NCBI GenBank assembly: GCA_003142185.1
Contig: PLOR01000095.1
Coordinates: forward strand, 1 to 64,000
Reading direction: 5' to 3'
DNA length: 64,000 bases
Origin: Bryobacterales bacterium
GTDB taxonomy: Bacteria; Acidobacteriota; Terriglobia; Bryobacterales; Bryobacteraceae
Below, in pieces: positions 25,576 through 33,937 of this stretch. The notes beneath the pieces are model-generated. The model made no database searches, was not told the DNA's origin, and was given only the letters and a program-made list of their open reading frames with translations. A program made the position numbers and the translations under genes. Position 1 is the first letter of the stretch. Each line of letters begins with the position of its first letter.

Positions 25576-26217
25576 ATGTCCGCCAACCTGAACCCTGAAA
25601 AGGCGCTGATCTTCCGTATCGTTCACCGCGACGGTCTACCGTGGATCTTCGAGAATGGTCTGCACGCCAAGAATGGAGAAATGTTCGATCCGCAGTATCG
25701 GAACATTGGTAACCCGGACCTGATTGACCGGCGTTCCCGGCGCGTGGTTCCCATCCCACCCGACGGTACGCTGAGCGACTACATACCCTTCTACTTCACG
25801 CCGTTTTCTATCATGATGTACAACATCAATACCGGCTATGGAGGCATCAAGCATGTGCCGAACGATGAAATTGCGATACTGGTTTCGTCGCTGCATCGCG
25901 TGAAGAAGCTCGATATACCTTTTGTATTCACGAATCAGCACGCGTATCCGGCCGCGGCGGAGTTTTTCAGCGATCTGTCGGATCTCGATCGCATCGATTG
26001 GCCCCTGCTACAGAGCCGGAACTTTAAACACGACCCCGATGACCCGGGAAAAAAGGAACGTTATCAGGCCGAGGCTCTGATCTGGAAGCACCTGCCACTC
26101 GATGCCTTGCTCGGTGTATGCTGCTATAACAAGGCAGCGAGTGCATGGATTCAGTCCGAGACCGCTCGGCGGCAGCTTCAGATTCAAATCAATACGCAAC
26201 CTGGCTGGTACTTTTAA
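25576..26217 (+). CDS. darT: DarT-like DNA ADP-ribosyltransferase toxin
   Basis: 213 aa from ATG 25576, seven bases after the methylase stop; the longer frame overlaps that gene. It matches the DarT family (DUF4433): IFRIVHRDGLPWIFENGL near residue 10, SDYIPFYFTPFSIMMYNI near residue 70, and the Glu of YQAEALIWKHLPLDALLG (Glu166) in the position of the catalytic Glu. DarT transfers ADP-ribose from NAD to thymidine in single-stranded DNA and blocks replication of host or phage. DarG follows immediately. What is unusual is the setting: a toxin placed inside an ATPase-methylase-helicase operon. Confidence 0.88.
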   Translation: MSANLNPEKALIFRIVHRDGLPWIFENGLHAKNGEMFDPQYRNIGNPDLIDRRSRRVVPIPPDGTLSDYIPFYFTPFSIMMYNINTGYGGIKHVPNDEIAILVSSLHRVKKLDIPFVFTNQHAYPAAAEFFSDLSDLDRIDWPLLQSRNFKHDPDDPGKKERYQAEALIWKHLPLDALLGVCCYNKAASAWIQSETARRQLQIQINTQPGWYF

Positions 26218-27279
26218 ATGATTGAGTTTCGTCAAGGAAATTTGCTGCAAGCGCCGGTGGAGGCCCTTGTGAACACCGTTAACACCGTCGGCGTGATGGG
26301 CAAGGGTATTGCCCTGATGTTCAAGGAGGCGTTTCCCGACAATTTCCGCGCTTACGAGGAGGCCTGCAAGCGCAAGGAAATCCGGGTCGGACGCATGTTC
26401 GTCACAGAAAACCTTGCCCTGGAAGGCCCGCATTGGCTGATCAACTTCCCCAGCAAGAAGCACTGGCGCCAACCGTCGAAGCTGGAATGGATCGTCGAGG
26501 GACTGAAGGATCTTCGGCGTGTGATCGAAGAGAAGAAGATCGGATCGATCGCGCTGCCGCCTCTCGGGTGTGGGAACGGCGGGCTCGACTGGAGCGACGT
26601 GCGCCCGGAGATCGAGAGGGCTCTGGGGGCGTTGGAATCAGTGGAGGTTGTGGTATTTGAACCAACCGAGAAGTACCAGAATGTGGCGAAGCCTACCGGA
26701 GTGGCGAAACTGACTCCGGCCCGCGCGCTGGTGGCGGAAATGGTGCGGCGGTACTGGGTGTTGGGTATCGAATGCACCTATCTGGAAGTTCAGAAGCTCT
26801 GTTGGTTCCTGGAACGCACGATTCATCAACTGGGCATCGACGACCCGCTGGATTTGCGATTCTCCGCCGACAAATATGGGCCATACTCGGACCGCCTTCG
26901 GCATCTGCTGAACGGTCTGGATGGCAGCTACCTGCACTGCGACAAACGATTGAGCGACGCCGGCCCCTCGGATACCATCTGGTTTGACGAGGAGCGCCGG
27001 GCGTTCCTCGATCTCTATCTGAAGCAGAACGAGCAGCGCCCGTTGCAGGAGGTGCTGGATCGCACCGCCGCATTGATTGACGGGTTCGAATCGCCGCTTG
27101 GCATGGAACTGCTGGCAACGGTGGATTGGCTAATCCAGCGCGAACAGTGTGAGGCGAGCCTCCCCGCAATTCGGGAAGGATTGGCGCGGTGGCCCGCAGG
27201 TCCGGACGCGGCCGAACGCAAGTTGCGGCTTTTCAATGACCGCTTGATCGGGTTGGCGCTGGAACGGTTGAACGCGTGA
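26218..27279 (+). CDS. darG: DarG-like macrodomain antitoxin
   Basis: 353 aa; ATG follows the DarT stop with no gap. Residues 1-155 form a macrodomain with NTVNTVGVMGKGIALMF and LPPLGCGNGGLDW, the loops that bind ADP-ribose and remove it from DNA. The C-terminal half (ARALVAEMVRRYWVLGIECTYLEVQKLCWFLER...) corresponds to the DarG domain that binds and inhibits DarT. Both halves look complete, so the pair should be functional. Its stop overlaps the following helicase frame by GTGA, tying it to the operon. Confidence 0.88.
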   Translation: MIEFRQGNLLQAPVEALVNTVNTVGVMGKGIALMFKEAFPDNFRAYEEACKRKEIRVGRMFVTENLALEGPHWLINFPSKKHWRQPSKLEWIVEGLKDLRRVIEEKKIGSIALPPLGCGNGGLDWSDVRPEIERALGALESVEVVVFEPTEKYQNVAKPTGVAKLTPARALVAEMVRRYWVLGIECTYLEVQKLCWFLERTIHQLGIDDPLDLRFSADKYGPYSDRLRHLLNGLDGSYLHCDKRLSDAGPSDTIWFDEERRAFLDLYLKQNEQRPLQEVLDRTAALIDGFESPLGMELLATVDWLIQREQCEASLPAIREGLARWPAGPDAAERKLRLFNDRLIGLALERLNA

Positions 27280-30200
27280 TTGGCGCGGACCCGGAAGGCC
27301 GCGCGGCCGGGATCGCCGAACCAATGGCACTGCTAACGCAACAAGAGTGGCGCACCAGCTATCGTCACGAAGATGGCGATCTGATCGAGTTGTTCTACAA
27401 CCCGGCCCTTGCCTGCGCCGTTCAGTACGACCGCATGACCGGTTACTTTTCCGCCGATGCGCTGGCGCTCGCCGCGCGCGGGATTGCAGCGCTCATCACC
27501 AACGACGGCCGCATGCGGCTGATCGTTGGTTGCACACTCCAGCAACCCGAGCAGGACGCCATCGGCGAGGGATACGACTGGCGAGCGCGGCTCGAAACGC
27601 ACCTTCTTGCCGCTGATTTGACGCCCCCGGACGAGGAAGCAGGCCGCGGTCTGGAAATGCTCGCCTGGATGGTGGCGCAGGGACATTTGGATGTGAAGGT
27701 GGCTGTGCCCGTCGATCCCGACGGACGGCCCGCCCACGCGCCGGGGTTGTATCACGAGAAGGTTGGCATTCTGACCGATGCCGAGGGCAATCGGCTGAGC
27801 TTTTCCGGTTCGATCAACGAGACGGCTGGTGGCTGGGTAAACAACCGGGAGAGCTTCCATGTTCACTGTGGCTGGTTCGGCGGCCGGGAGACCGCCCATC
27901 TGGATGACGAGGTAGATGCATTCGCGCGTCTCTGGGAAGGGCGCGCGCGGTCGGTGAAGGTGTTCGATTTCCCCGAGGCGGCGAGGAAGAAATTGCTGGA
28001 ATTCCTACCCAGGGACGACCGCTTCGTTACGCCACCCAGCCGCAGGGCCATTCAGGAACCGGAGACCCGCAAGCTGCTGGCCGATGAGTTCCGGCGCATT
28101 GTCTGGACGTTTATCCATGAGGCGCCGCGCCTCGCGCACGGGCTGCGCGTGGGCGAGATGACCAGTGCCGTCACGCCCTGGCAGCACCAGGTGCGCACGT
28201 ACACGCGGTTCCTGGCCGAGTGGCCTAGCCGCGTGCTGATTGCCGACGAAGTCGGACTCGGCAAGACGATTTCCGCGGGCCTGATCCTCCGGCAAGCGAT
28301 CCTGAGCGGCTTGGCGAAGCGGGTCCTCATCCTGACGCCCAAGAGCGTGCAGATACAGTGGCAGAACGAACTGTACGAGAAGTTCAATCTGAACGTCCCG
28401 ATCTACGACGGGGCGTCACTGCTGTGGAAGCCGGTGCATGGCGGCCGGAGTGCTGTCGAGAAGCCCGTTGCCCGCGACGGGTGGCAGACGGAGCCGGTAG
28501 TGCTGGTGTCCAGTTTCCTGATGCGGCGAGCCGACCGGCAGCGAGAACTGCTCGATGCCGCCGATTGGGATCTCCTCATATTGGACGAAGCACACCACGC
28601 ACGGCGGCGCGGGGCCGGGAGCACCCAGGAGAAAGGACCGAACGCGCTGCTGGGGCTGATGCGGAAGTTGCAGGCGAAATGTGGCTCGCTGCTTCTGCTG
28701 ACGGCAACTCCTATGCAAGTGCATCCGGTCGAGTTGTGGGATCTGATGGATTTGCTCGGATTGCCGGATGAGTGGCACCGGGACGACGGCATCTTCCTGC
28801 GGTATTTCCAATGCGCGTCGGGCAACCCCTCTCCCGAGGATCTGGAGTACATGGCGTCGCTATTCCGCTCGACTGAGGCGACCTTCGGGGAGATAGCGGA
28901 CGCCGAAGCGGCTCAGATCCTGCCGGGTGTTTCCGCACTGAAGCGCAAGAAGGTGCTGCGCGCGCTACGGGATGTGAGTGCGATCCCGCGCAAGACCTTG
29001 GACGCGGATACCCGTCGCGCTGCCACGCGGTTGTTGCAGGCGGCGAGCCCGCTGCGTCACCGCATGGTCAGGAACACGCGCGAATTGCTGCGGCGCTACA
29101 ATCTTCCAGTCCCGAAGCGTGATCCGCGTGAAGTCGTGGTGGAGATGACCTCGGCGGAAAGTGCGATCTATACCGCCGTGGAGGATTTCATCGGCGATGT
29201 GTACCGGGGCGCGCCCCCGGAGAAGCGCTCGGCGGTTGGTTTCGTAATGACTGTGTATCGACGTCGGCTGGCGTCGAGTTTCGAAGCGCTGAAACGGACT
29301 CTCAACGGGCGGCTAATGCGGTCGGGAGGCATCACCGAGGAAGACGCTTCGCAGGATGAAACGTCGGACGAGGTGATGTCCGGCGAGGAAGTGGCCTGCC
29401 TTGTAGCGGAGGCGCCGGAGGCGATTGACGAACGGGAGCGGATCAACGATCTGCTGCGGCGAATTGCGCAGTTGGGCACGGATAGCAAGGCGCGCCGGCT
29501 CAAGGTCGAGTTGGAGGCATGTCTCGCCGATGGATTCGACTCCATGATCGTGTTTACGCAATACACCGACACGATGGAGTACCTCCGCGATTACCTTGCA
29601 GATCAGATGCCCGGAATGCCGGTGGCCTGCTATTCCGGCAAGGGCGGCGCGTGGCGCGATGCAAGCGGCCAATGGGTGCCATGCTCGAAGGAGGAAATCA
29701 AACGCAGGCTCCGGGACCGGCAGGTGCGGTTGCTGGTGTGTACGGATGCCGCCGGGGAAGGTTTGAACCTTCAGTTCGCTGGCGTATTGGTGAACTACGA
29801 TTTGCCATGGAATCCCATGAAGGTGGAGCAGCGAATCGGACGTATTGACCGTCTAGGCCAGGAGCGTCCGGTGATTCGAGTCCTGAGCTTTGCCTACAAA
29901 GACACCGTGGAGCAAGACGTATTTTTCACCGTTGGAAACCGCATCAATCTGTTTCAGGGAATCGTGGGGCGGCTCCAGCCTATTCTGTCCCGCTTGCCGC
30001 GCCGGTTCGAAGAGCTGGCACTGCTCGACCGGGAGGCGCGAGAGACGGCGCGTCAACGATTTCTTGCGGACCTCGAACAACAGGTGAGGGATGCAGACGA
30101 AGGCGGTTTCGATATCGATGTGACGGTGGAGGGCTCGCTGGATTTGCCTGCGCTTCCCGAACCGGCTCTGACGCTCCGCGACCTCGACCGCGCGATCCAG

Positions 30201-30590
30201 ATTGCACGCGCGCGGCCGCCCGAGGTGGACTTCCGGCCACTCGATCCCGGATCGTACGGGATTGGGCTGCCGGGCGGCGAGCTCATGCGGGTTACGACCG
30301 ACGCGGAAGTATTCGAGTTTTCATCGGACAACTTCCAGTTGTTCTCTCCTGGCGGCGACGCATTCGGCGCGTTCTGTGTGGATGGCGCCGGCGGAGGCGC
30401 AGATGGCCGGGGAATCGCATGGATGGTCCAGCGTCCCGGCGCCGACGCGGAGTTCGTAGTGGCGACCCGATTCGGGCCGCGGACCGTGGGGAGTTTTGAG
30501 GAACTCCTGGCGGCGCTGGATGTTGTTGGGGAGCCCTGCGAATTCCCGCTGACGGACTGGCCCGGCGTGTCCGTTTCGCTGATCGCCTGA
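27276..30590 (+). CDS. PLD-domain SNF2-family helicase of a defence operon
   Basis: 1104 aa from GTG 27276 (overlaps the DarG stop); ATG 27324 is the alternative and gives 1088 aa. An N-terminal phospholipase D-like domain (about residues 20-210) carries YHEKVGILTD...LSFSGSINET, a variant HKD motif that may mean nuclease activity. The helicase core follows: Walker A VGLGKT near residue 329, DEAH at 437-440, TATP motif III, then AGEGLNLQ and QRIGRIDRLGQ. This DrmD/HepA-like layout is known from DISARM and related defence loci. With the methylase and ATPase it forms the effector arm that would attack unmodified invading DNA. Confidence 0.87.
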   Translation: MIGADPEGRAAGIAEPMALLTQQEWRTSYRHEDGDLIELFYNPALACAVQYDRMTGYFSADALALAARGIAALITNDGRMRLIVGCTLQQPEQDAIGEGYDWRARLETHLLAADLTPPDEEAGRGLEMLAWMVAQGHLDVKVAVPVDPDGRPAHAPGLYHEKVGILTDAEGNRLSFSGSINETAGGWVNNRESFHVHCGWFGGRETAHLDDEVDAFARLWEGRARSVKVFDFPEAARKKLLEFLPRDDRFVTPPSRRAIQEPETRKLLADEFRRIVWTFIHEAPRLAHGLRVGEMTSAVTPWQHQVRTYTRFLAEWPSRVLIADEVGLGKTISAGLILRQAILSGLAKRVLILTPKSVQIQWQNELYEKFNLNVPIYDGASLLWKPVHGGRSAVEKPVARDGWQTEPVVLVSSFLMRRADRQRELLDAADWDLLILDEAHHARRRGAGSTQEKGPNALLGLMRKLQAKCGSLLLLTATPMQVHPVELWDLMDLLGLPDEWHRDDGIFLRYFQCASGNPSPEDLEYMASLFRSTEATFGEIADAEAAQILPGVSALKRKKVLRALRDVSAIPRKTLDADTRRAATRLLQAASPLRHRMVRNTRELLRRYNLPVPKRDPREVVVEMTSAESAIYTAVEDFIGDVYRGAPPEKRSAVGFVMTVYRRRLASSFEALKRTLNGRLMRSGGITEEDASQDETSDEVMSGEEVACLVAEAPEAIDERERINDLLRRIAQLGTDSKARRLKVELEACLADGFDSMIVFTQYTDTMEYLRDYLADQMPGMPVACYSGKGGAWRDASGQWVPCSKEEIKRRLRDRQVRLLVCTDAAGEGLNLQFAGVLVNYDLPWNPMKVEQRIGRIDRLGQERPVIRVLSFAYKDTVEQDVFFTVGNRINLFQGIVGRLQPILSRLPRRFEELALLDREARETARQRFLADLEQQVRDADEGGFDIDVTVEGSLDLPALPEPALTLRDLDRAIQIARARPPEVDFRPLDPGSYGIGLPGGELMRVTTDAEVFEFSSDNFQLFSPGGDAFGAFCVDGAGGGADGRGIAWMVQRPGADAEFVVATRFGPRTVGSFEELLAALDVVGEPCEFPLTDWPGVSVSLIA

Positions 30591-30642
30591 ATTCGCAATC
30601 ATTGTTAGCAACCTGCCGGCGTGCTCGACGCTAGAGTATCCG

Positions 30643-31479
30643 CTACCGAATCGGAGTAGAGAATCGGCGGTCTGGACTCGAATCTGAAAATCGCCCCGAG
30701 GGCGTGCGCCAGATCGCAGTCACATTGCAGGATTCCAGGTATTCGATATGCGAATCCCCCGGCCGTTCTGGCAACAGTACAGCCAAGGTCGGATGCCGCA
30801 AATAGCATCTGCGGTAATCGAACAGTTGCCCCACAGCGGTTCGTAGAACCACGCGATTCATGCTTGCCTTCGCCTCAATCAACCGCCAAAAGCTGCGATC
30901 AAACAGGTCAGTATGCAGTCCCTGGTTACGGAGGTAGTGATGCCCGAACCGTTCCGGCTGGCGCATCCAAGCGACGTACGCTGTAACCAACACAGCTTCC
31001 GGTGCATTCCTCGGTAGCCCCGGTATGCCCCCACGATAGGGCGCGAATGGAATTGCGCTGCTGCCTGAACCATCATCAACCAGGTAGTTGCCGTCGCCGG
31101 TACTATCAGTAACCAATACAGGCCGCCATGTTTTCGGATTGAAGTACCGAAATTGACCGATGGCGTACCAGCGGCATTTCAATTGAAGCGGCCGATCATT
31201 TGGCGGCGTCCGAAGTGTCTTCGGCTTCGCCAATACCAGGTAGCCGGTCTGGCTACGAGTACCGTTTGCGAGGGTTACCGGCTGGGGGCCCTCGACCGAC
31301 TCGCACTCGAAAATCCGGGTGACGTTGCCATTCTTTTGAACGACAGCCACTAGGCCACCCCGCTGCCGAAGCTGGTGTGGTCTGCCGTGGAGGGGCACCC
31401 CACCCAACCGCGCAATGCGGCTTATGCTCCCAGGTGCATCGGACCACCTTATCGCCAGAGCGAGCCTTTGCGCAGCCAT
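30643..31479 (-). CDS. Candidate PD-(D/E)XK nuclease (McrA/SRA-system-like)
   Basis: 278 aa, converging on the helicase gene with 52 bases between stops. The C-terminal third contains HTDLFDRSFWRLIEAKAS followed by LRTAVGQLFDYRR, which fits the PD-(D/E)XK nuclease core: Asp of TDLFD, Glu and Lys of EAK, and the helix with the GQLxDYRR signature seen in restriction-type nucleases. The N-terminal part (GYLVLAKPKTL..., CRWYAIGQF) may be a DNA-reading domain, possibly SRA-like, but this is a weak judgement. Its position beside the methylase operon suggests a restriction role. No Shine-Dalgarno is clear at ATG 31479. Confidence 0.6.
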   Translation of the reverse strand: MAAQRLALAIRWSDAPGSISRIARLGGVPLHGRPHQLRQRGGLVAVVQKNGNVTRIFECESVEGPQPVTLANGTRSQTGYLVLAKPKTLRTPPNDRPLQLKCRWYAIGQFRYFNPKTWRPVLVTDSTGDGNYLVDDGSGSSAIPFAPYRGGIPGLPRNAPEAVLVTAYVAWMRQPERFGHHYLRNQGLHTDLFDRSFWRLIEAKASMNRVVLRTAVGQLFDYRRCYLRHPTLAVLLPERPGDSHIEYLESCNVTAIWRTPSGRFSDSSPDRRFSTPIR

Positions 31480-31627
31480 AGTGCCAATTGAAGCACGAAA
31501 CGCCGGGGTTCGTAATGACGGCGTCTGAGCTCCAGCGAGCGCTGCGCCGTTACCTCTGGCCAGTCGGGCGGGCCGCCTGGCTCACCCTCGTGGCATGACC
31601 AGGTGATTCAGCACTATGATTAGCGGT

Positions 31628-32004
31628 ATGGCGAAGGCGCCGCTCGGCATCCTCGACGTGCTCTCCCTCAGGGGCTACGATGCGAATCGCTCCGCGAAGC
31701 TGGTTACGTCACAAAGATTCCAGGTACGACGTGCACGACCTGTTGCGTCGGGGCTGGTTCGAGGCCTACCAAGCCGGGCAGAGCAAGCCCAAGTTCGACG
31801 GCTGCGAGTTCATCGTATCGTTCGTGGGGCTCGAAGGCACGAAGGCCGGTTTATCGGCGTGTACAAAGTCCGAGGGAAGCGCACCCGGCAGCCGTGGACG
31901 GTGCGCGGGTGGCGTGGCGCGAGCCAGGTGATTTTGCTGCAGCGAAGGGCGCTTACGAGCGGCAGTGCGAGATCGGCGACATTCTCGCCGGCCGGTACGA
32001 TTGA
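31628..32004 (+). pseudogene. Decayed hypothetical gene spread over three frames
   Basis: One protein can be read only by changing frame. Frame one gives MAKAPLGILDVLSLRGYDANR; an apparent extra T near 31705 then shifts to a frame reading HKDSRYDVHDLLRRGWFEAY and KPKFDGCEFIVSFVGLEGTKA; a second shift near 31843 gives RFIGVYKVRGKRTRQPW; a third shift near 31905 gives EPGDFAAAKGAYERQCEIGD up to the TGA at 32002-32004. The joined product of about 125 residues looks like a coherent small protein, so this is a decayed gene or a stretch with sequencing indels. Confidence 0.5.
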
Positions 32005-32010
32005 GACTCC

Positions 32011-32619
32011 ATGATCGGTCGAAATATCAGCTTTATCGTTGGTCAACATGACGACCAATTGGACGAAGCAATATGGCACCATCGGGGGCGGAGCGGCTTC
32101 GTGCTGGATGTTGTCGCCACCCACGAATCGATAGGCCACGAGGTGATTGCGTTGTGGTTCGACAGAACACCGTTCTTGGAAATTCTGTCCGGCTGCGCAA
32201 GTATTGATCTCCGCGTCCGATGCGGCCTGGCCGTTACGCAGGCGGGTCCGATAGCATTTATCCTCTGGTGGCTACCGCCAGTCAATGAGGAAGGCGTTCC
32301 ACATTTCCTGAAGGAGCACGTCCTGGACCCCATGCACGAGAGGAACCGCGAGGTGCTGCGCCGGCTTGGTCGGCAGAACTACCTTCACGTTGCGTTGGTC
32401 GGATCTGGCCCGCGTCTCCTAGGCTTGCACGAGTTTAAGAATGAGTACGGCTTCTTCGATCTTTACTCATATGTGCAGGCCGCAGCCGAGAAGGGCTGGC
32501 CGGGCTACGACTTCGACGCGGCCCATTCTGCATTCGAGCAAGCGTTCGATGTTAGCGACCTGCTGCACGGCCGCTATCCCGACCTCACGTTGCTGGCTGA
32601 CGCCGCCACCGATTCGTAG
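32011..32619 (+). CDS. Hypothetical protein
   Basis: 202 aa; not recognised. Starts six bases after the end of the decayed gene, so the two were probably one transcription unit. No signal peptide or membrane segment. Mixed alpha/beta composition with WFDRTPFLEILSG, ILWWLPPVNEEG and LVGSGPRLLGLHEFKNEYGFF. Length and intact frame suggest it is still coding. Confidence 0.55.
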   Translation: MIGRNISFIVGQHDDQLDEAIWHHRGRSGFVLDVVATHESIGHEVIALWFDRTPFLEILSGCASIDLRVRCGLAVTQAGPIAFILWWLPPVNEEGVPHFLKEHVLDPMHERNREVLRRLGRQNYLHVALVGSGPRLLGLHEFKNEYGFFDLYSYVQAAAEKGWPGYDFDAAHSAFEQAFDVSDLLHGRYPDLTLLADAATDS

Positions 32620-32640
32620 GACCGCGTCCGCCTAGTGCGC

Positions 32641-32807
32641 GAAATTCCGAGAATCTTTGCCCCCGCTTGTCAAATCGATGGGGGCGAACGGCTCGGCACT
32701 TTGTCTGGTGACGGCGATCGAGATTCCGTTAGGACATGACGTGCTACGCGACCGGGTTGGATCATCGGGTGCCAGATGACCAGGCGGGCAATAATTCTCG
32801 GAATTTC
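32641..32807. repeat. 167-bp element with 22-bp imperfect terminal inverted repeats
   Basis: Left arm 32641-32662 and right arm 32786-32807 match in 20 of 22 positions when one is reversed; the outer 14 bases (GAAATTCCGAGAAT / ATTCTCGGAATTTC) are perfect. Similarity trails inward with small gaps. No gene inside and no obvious target duplication. The form is MITE-like. Confidence 0.5.
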
Positions 32808-32990
32808 CACAACGGAAGGAACTCCAGTTTCTTGTTCGCTGCCACCACCTCGGTGCGATAATCCTGAACGGACACTCGTGAGCCCCGCGGAAACACGGCC
32901 GAATTGTTCTCCTTGCCTCCAACCTGGACGCAGACTGGGTCTGAGTTCGTGTTCCGGGGCTGGAATCGAGTTCGGCACTCGATCAGGAGG

Positions 32991-33012
32991 TACACAACAG
33001 AGTACACAACAA
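32991..33012. repeat. Direct repeat pair near the attachment site
   Basis: GTACACAACA occurs at 32991-33000 and 33003-33012, a 12-base step. Its position 75-97 bases before the tRNA fragment is compatible with arm-type recombinase or excisionase sites, but this is only positional. Confidence 0.35.
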
Positions 33013-33087
33013 GCGCCCAATACCACTGAATCCGCGCTCATGACCCTAAATGGCCATCTCCAGAATCAATAACATACACATTGATGC

Positions 33088-33137
33088 TTTGCCTCCGGAG
33101 CAAAAGGTCGGTGGTTCGAATCCACTCGGGCGTACCA
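33088..33137 (+). tRNA. 3' fragment of tRNA-Arg(CCG), probable attachment site
   Basis: The anticodon stem TTTGC/GCAAA with loop CTCCGGA (anticodon CCG at 33095-33097), variable loop AGGTC, T arm GGTGG-TTCGAAT-CCACT, acceptor strand CGGGCGT, discriminator A and CCA (33135-33137) are all present. The 5' acceptor strand and D arm are absent upstream. A partial tRNA with intact 3' half is the usual mark of the far end of an element integrated in a tRNA gene; the whole tRNA would then lie left of this window. Confidence 0.8.
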
Positions 33138-33724
33138 ATCCAAGCTTTTCCGAATCAACGATTTACCTTCCGCCTCAATCTCATCCTGCCCCAATAAACG
33201 TCAAAACGTATCAGGACCGTTTCAAAACCCCGTCAGGCGCACTTCTGCGTAGCTTCGACTCAAGCGCGAGCGGAACAGCGAAAGACCGATCGCCGCTCGC
33301 GCTTGATCCACTGATGCGCGGACGGAAGCCGACCATCGGTACTAATCCGGGCGCAGCTTCCTGACATTCACAAATTGAGCCGCCCTTCGGCAACCAGTTC
33401 ATCATTGACCCCTTCGCTGATTGCGCACATGCGACGGCTCCAGACTCCTCGACGCTCGCTGACGAGTGGGTGTCGAAAAACTCACGCATCAGGCGGGTCG
33501 GCACGCCGGCAGCCAATCTGACAGCTTCGCTTCAGAAAGGCAAAGAAGCACATCTCGGCCCCACCGTGCCGTCCATTAGTCCCGACACGCCGTCGGTCAC
33601 CGGCATCAACCATTCATCGGCAATTCATTGACGGGGGCATGGCTCCCTCGTAGCCTTGTGTCAGGCTGGCTGAATTGAGCGCCTAACGGGTTAGGGACAC
33701 GCCGGCGGCTCGAAGGAGGTTCGT
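33138..33724. other. Non-coding gap right of the attachment site
   Basis: No supported gene. It contains a strong hairpin at 33260-33306. Several short frames overlap here with no ribosome site or family resemblance. Confidence 0.5.
33260..33306. repeat. Perfect 14-bp inverted repeat hairpin
   Basis: TCAAGCGCGAGCGG at 33260-33273 and CCGCTCGCGCTTGA at 33293-33306 pair perfectly around a 19-base loop. No T-run follows. It may be a REP-like element or part of a transcript. Confidence 0.5.
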
Positions 33725-33937
33725 ATGATAAAAAGTTCCAGCCGGTGGAGGGCAGCCTACTGTTCAGGGTTCGGCCCGTTAAGGGCAATCGGCTGGGTCC
33801 CGGACATAGCCAGGCTGGGGACTCCCCAAGCCACTGTTGGCCTGCACCCGCTGTGGCCCGATAGATGGATGGTGTTGGCCGGGCGCGGAGAGAAAGGGAA
33901 GTGCCGTTTCGCGGATGTACTATGCTTGGCACAATGA
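33725..33937 (+). CDS. Small ORF coupled to the LytS-like kinase
   Basis: 70 aa. ATG 33725 has a near-perfect AAGGAGG four bases upstream, and its TGA stop (33935-33937) overlaps the kinase ATG (33934). The peptide is not recognised. The strong ribosome site plus the stop-start overlap suggest a translated leader that couples translation of the kinase, or a small real protein. Confidence 0.45.
   Translation: MIKSSSRWRAAYCSGFGPLRAIGWVPDIARLGTPQATVGLHPLWPDRWMVLAGRGEKGKCRFADVLCLAQ

Larger units (their letters stand above)
32620..33087. other. Non-coding island end next to the tRNA fragment
   Basis: No supported gene. It carries a 167-bp inverted-repeat element (32641-32807) and a direct repeat GTACACAACA at 32991-33000 and 33003-33012. 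I looked for integrase coding on both strands and found none that I can support. Confidence 0.5.

Noticed and set aside
19027-30590. Canonical BREX or DISARM system
   Set aside because: No PglZ, BrxL or BrxA genes, and no DrmA/DrmB genes. The ATPase belongs to DUF499 and the methylase to DUF1156 instead.
32670-33041. Integrase gene next to the tRNA fragment
   Set aside because: Minus-strand frames exist at 32670-33041 and 32762-33007 but contain none of the Arg-His-x-x-Arg-Tyr signature of tyrosine recombinases.
33050-33364. 104-codon plus-strand frame across the tRNA fragment
   Set aside because: The segment EQKVGGSNPLGR is the common false translation of a tRNA T arm, not a protein.
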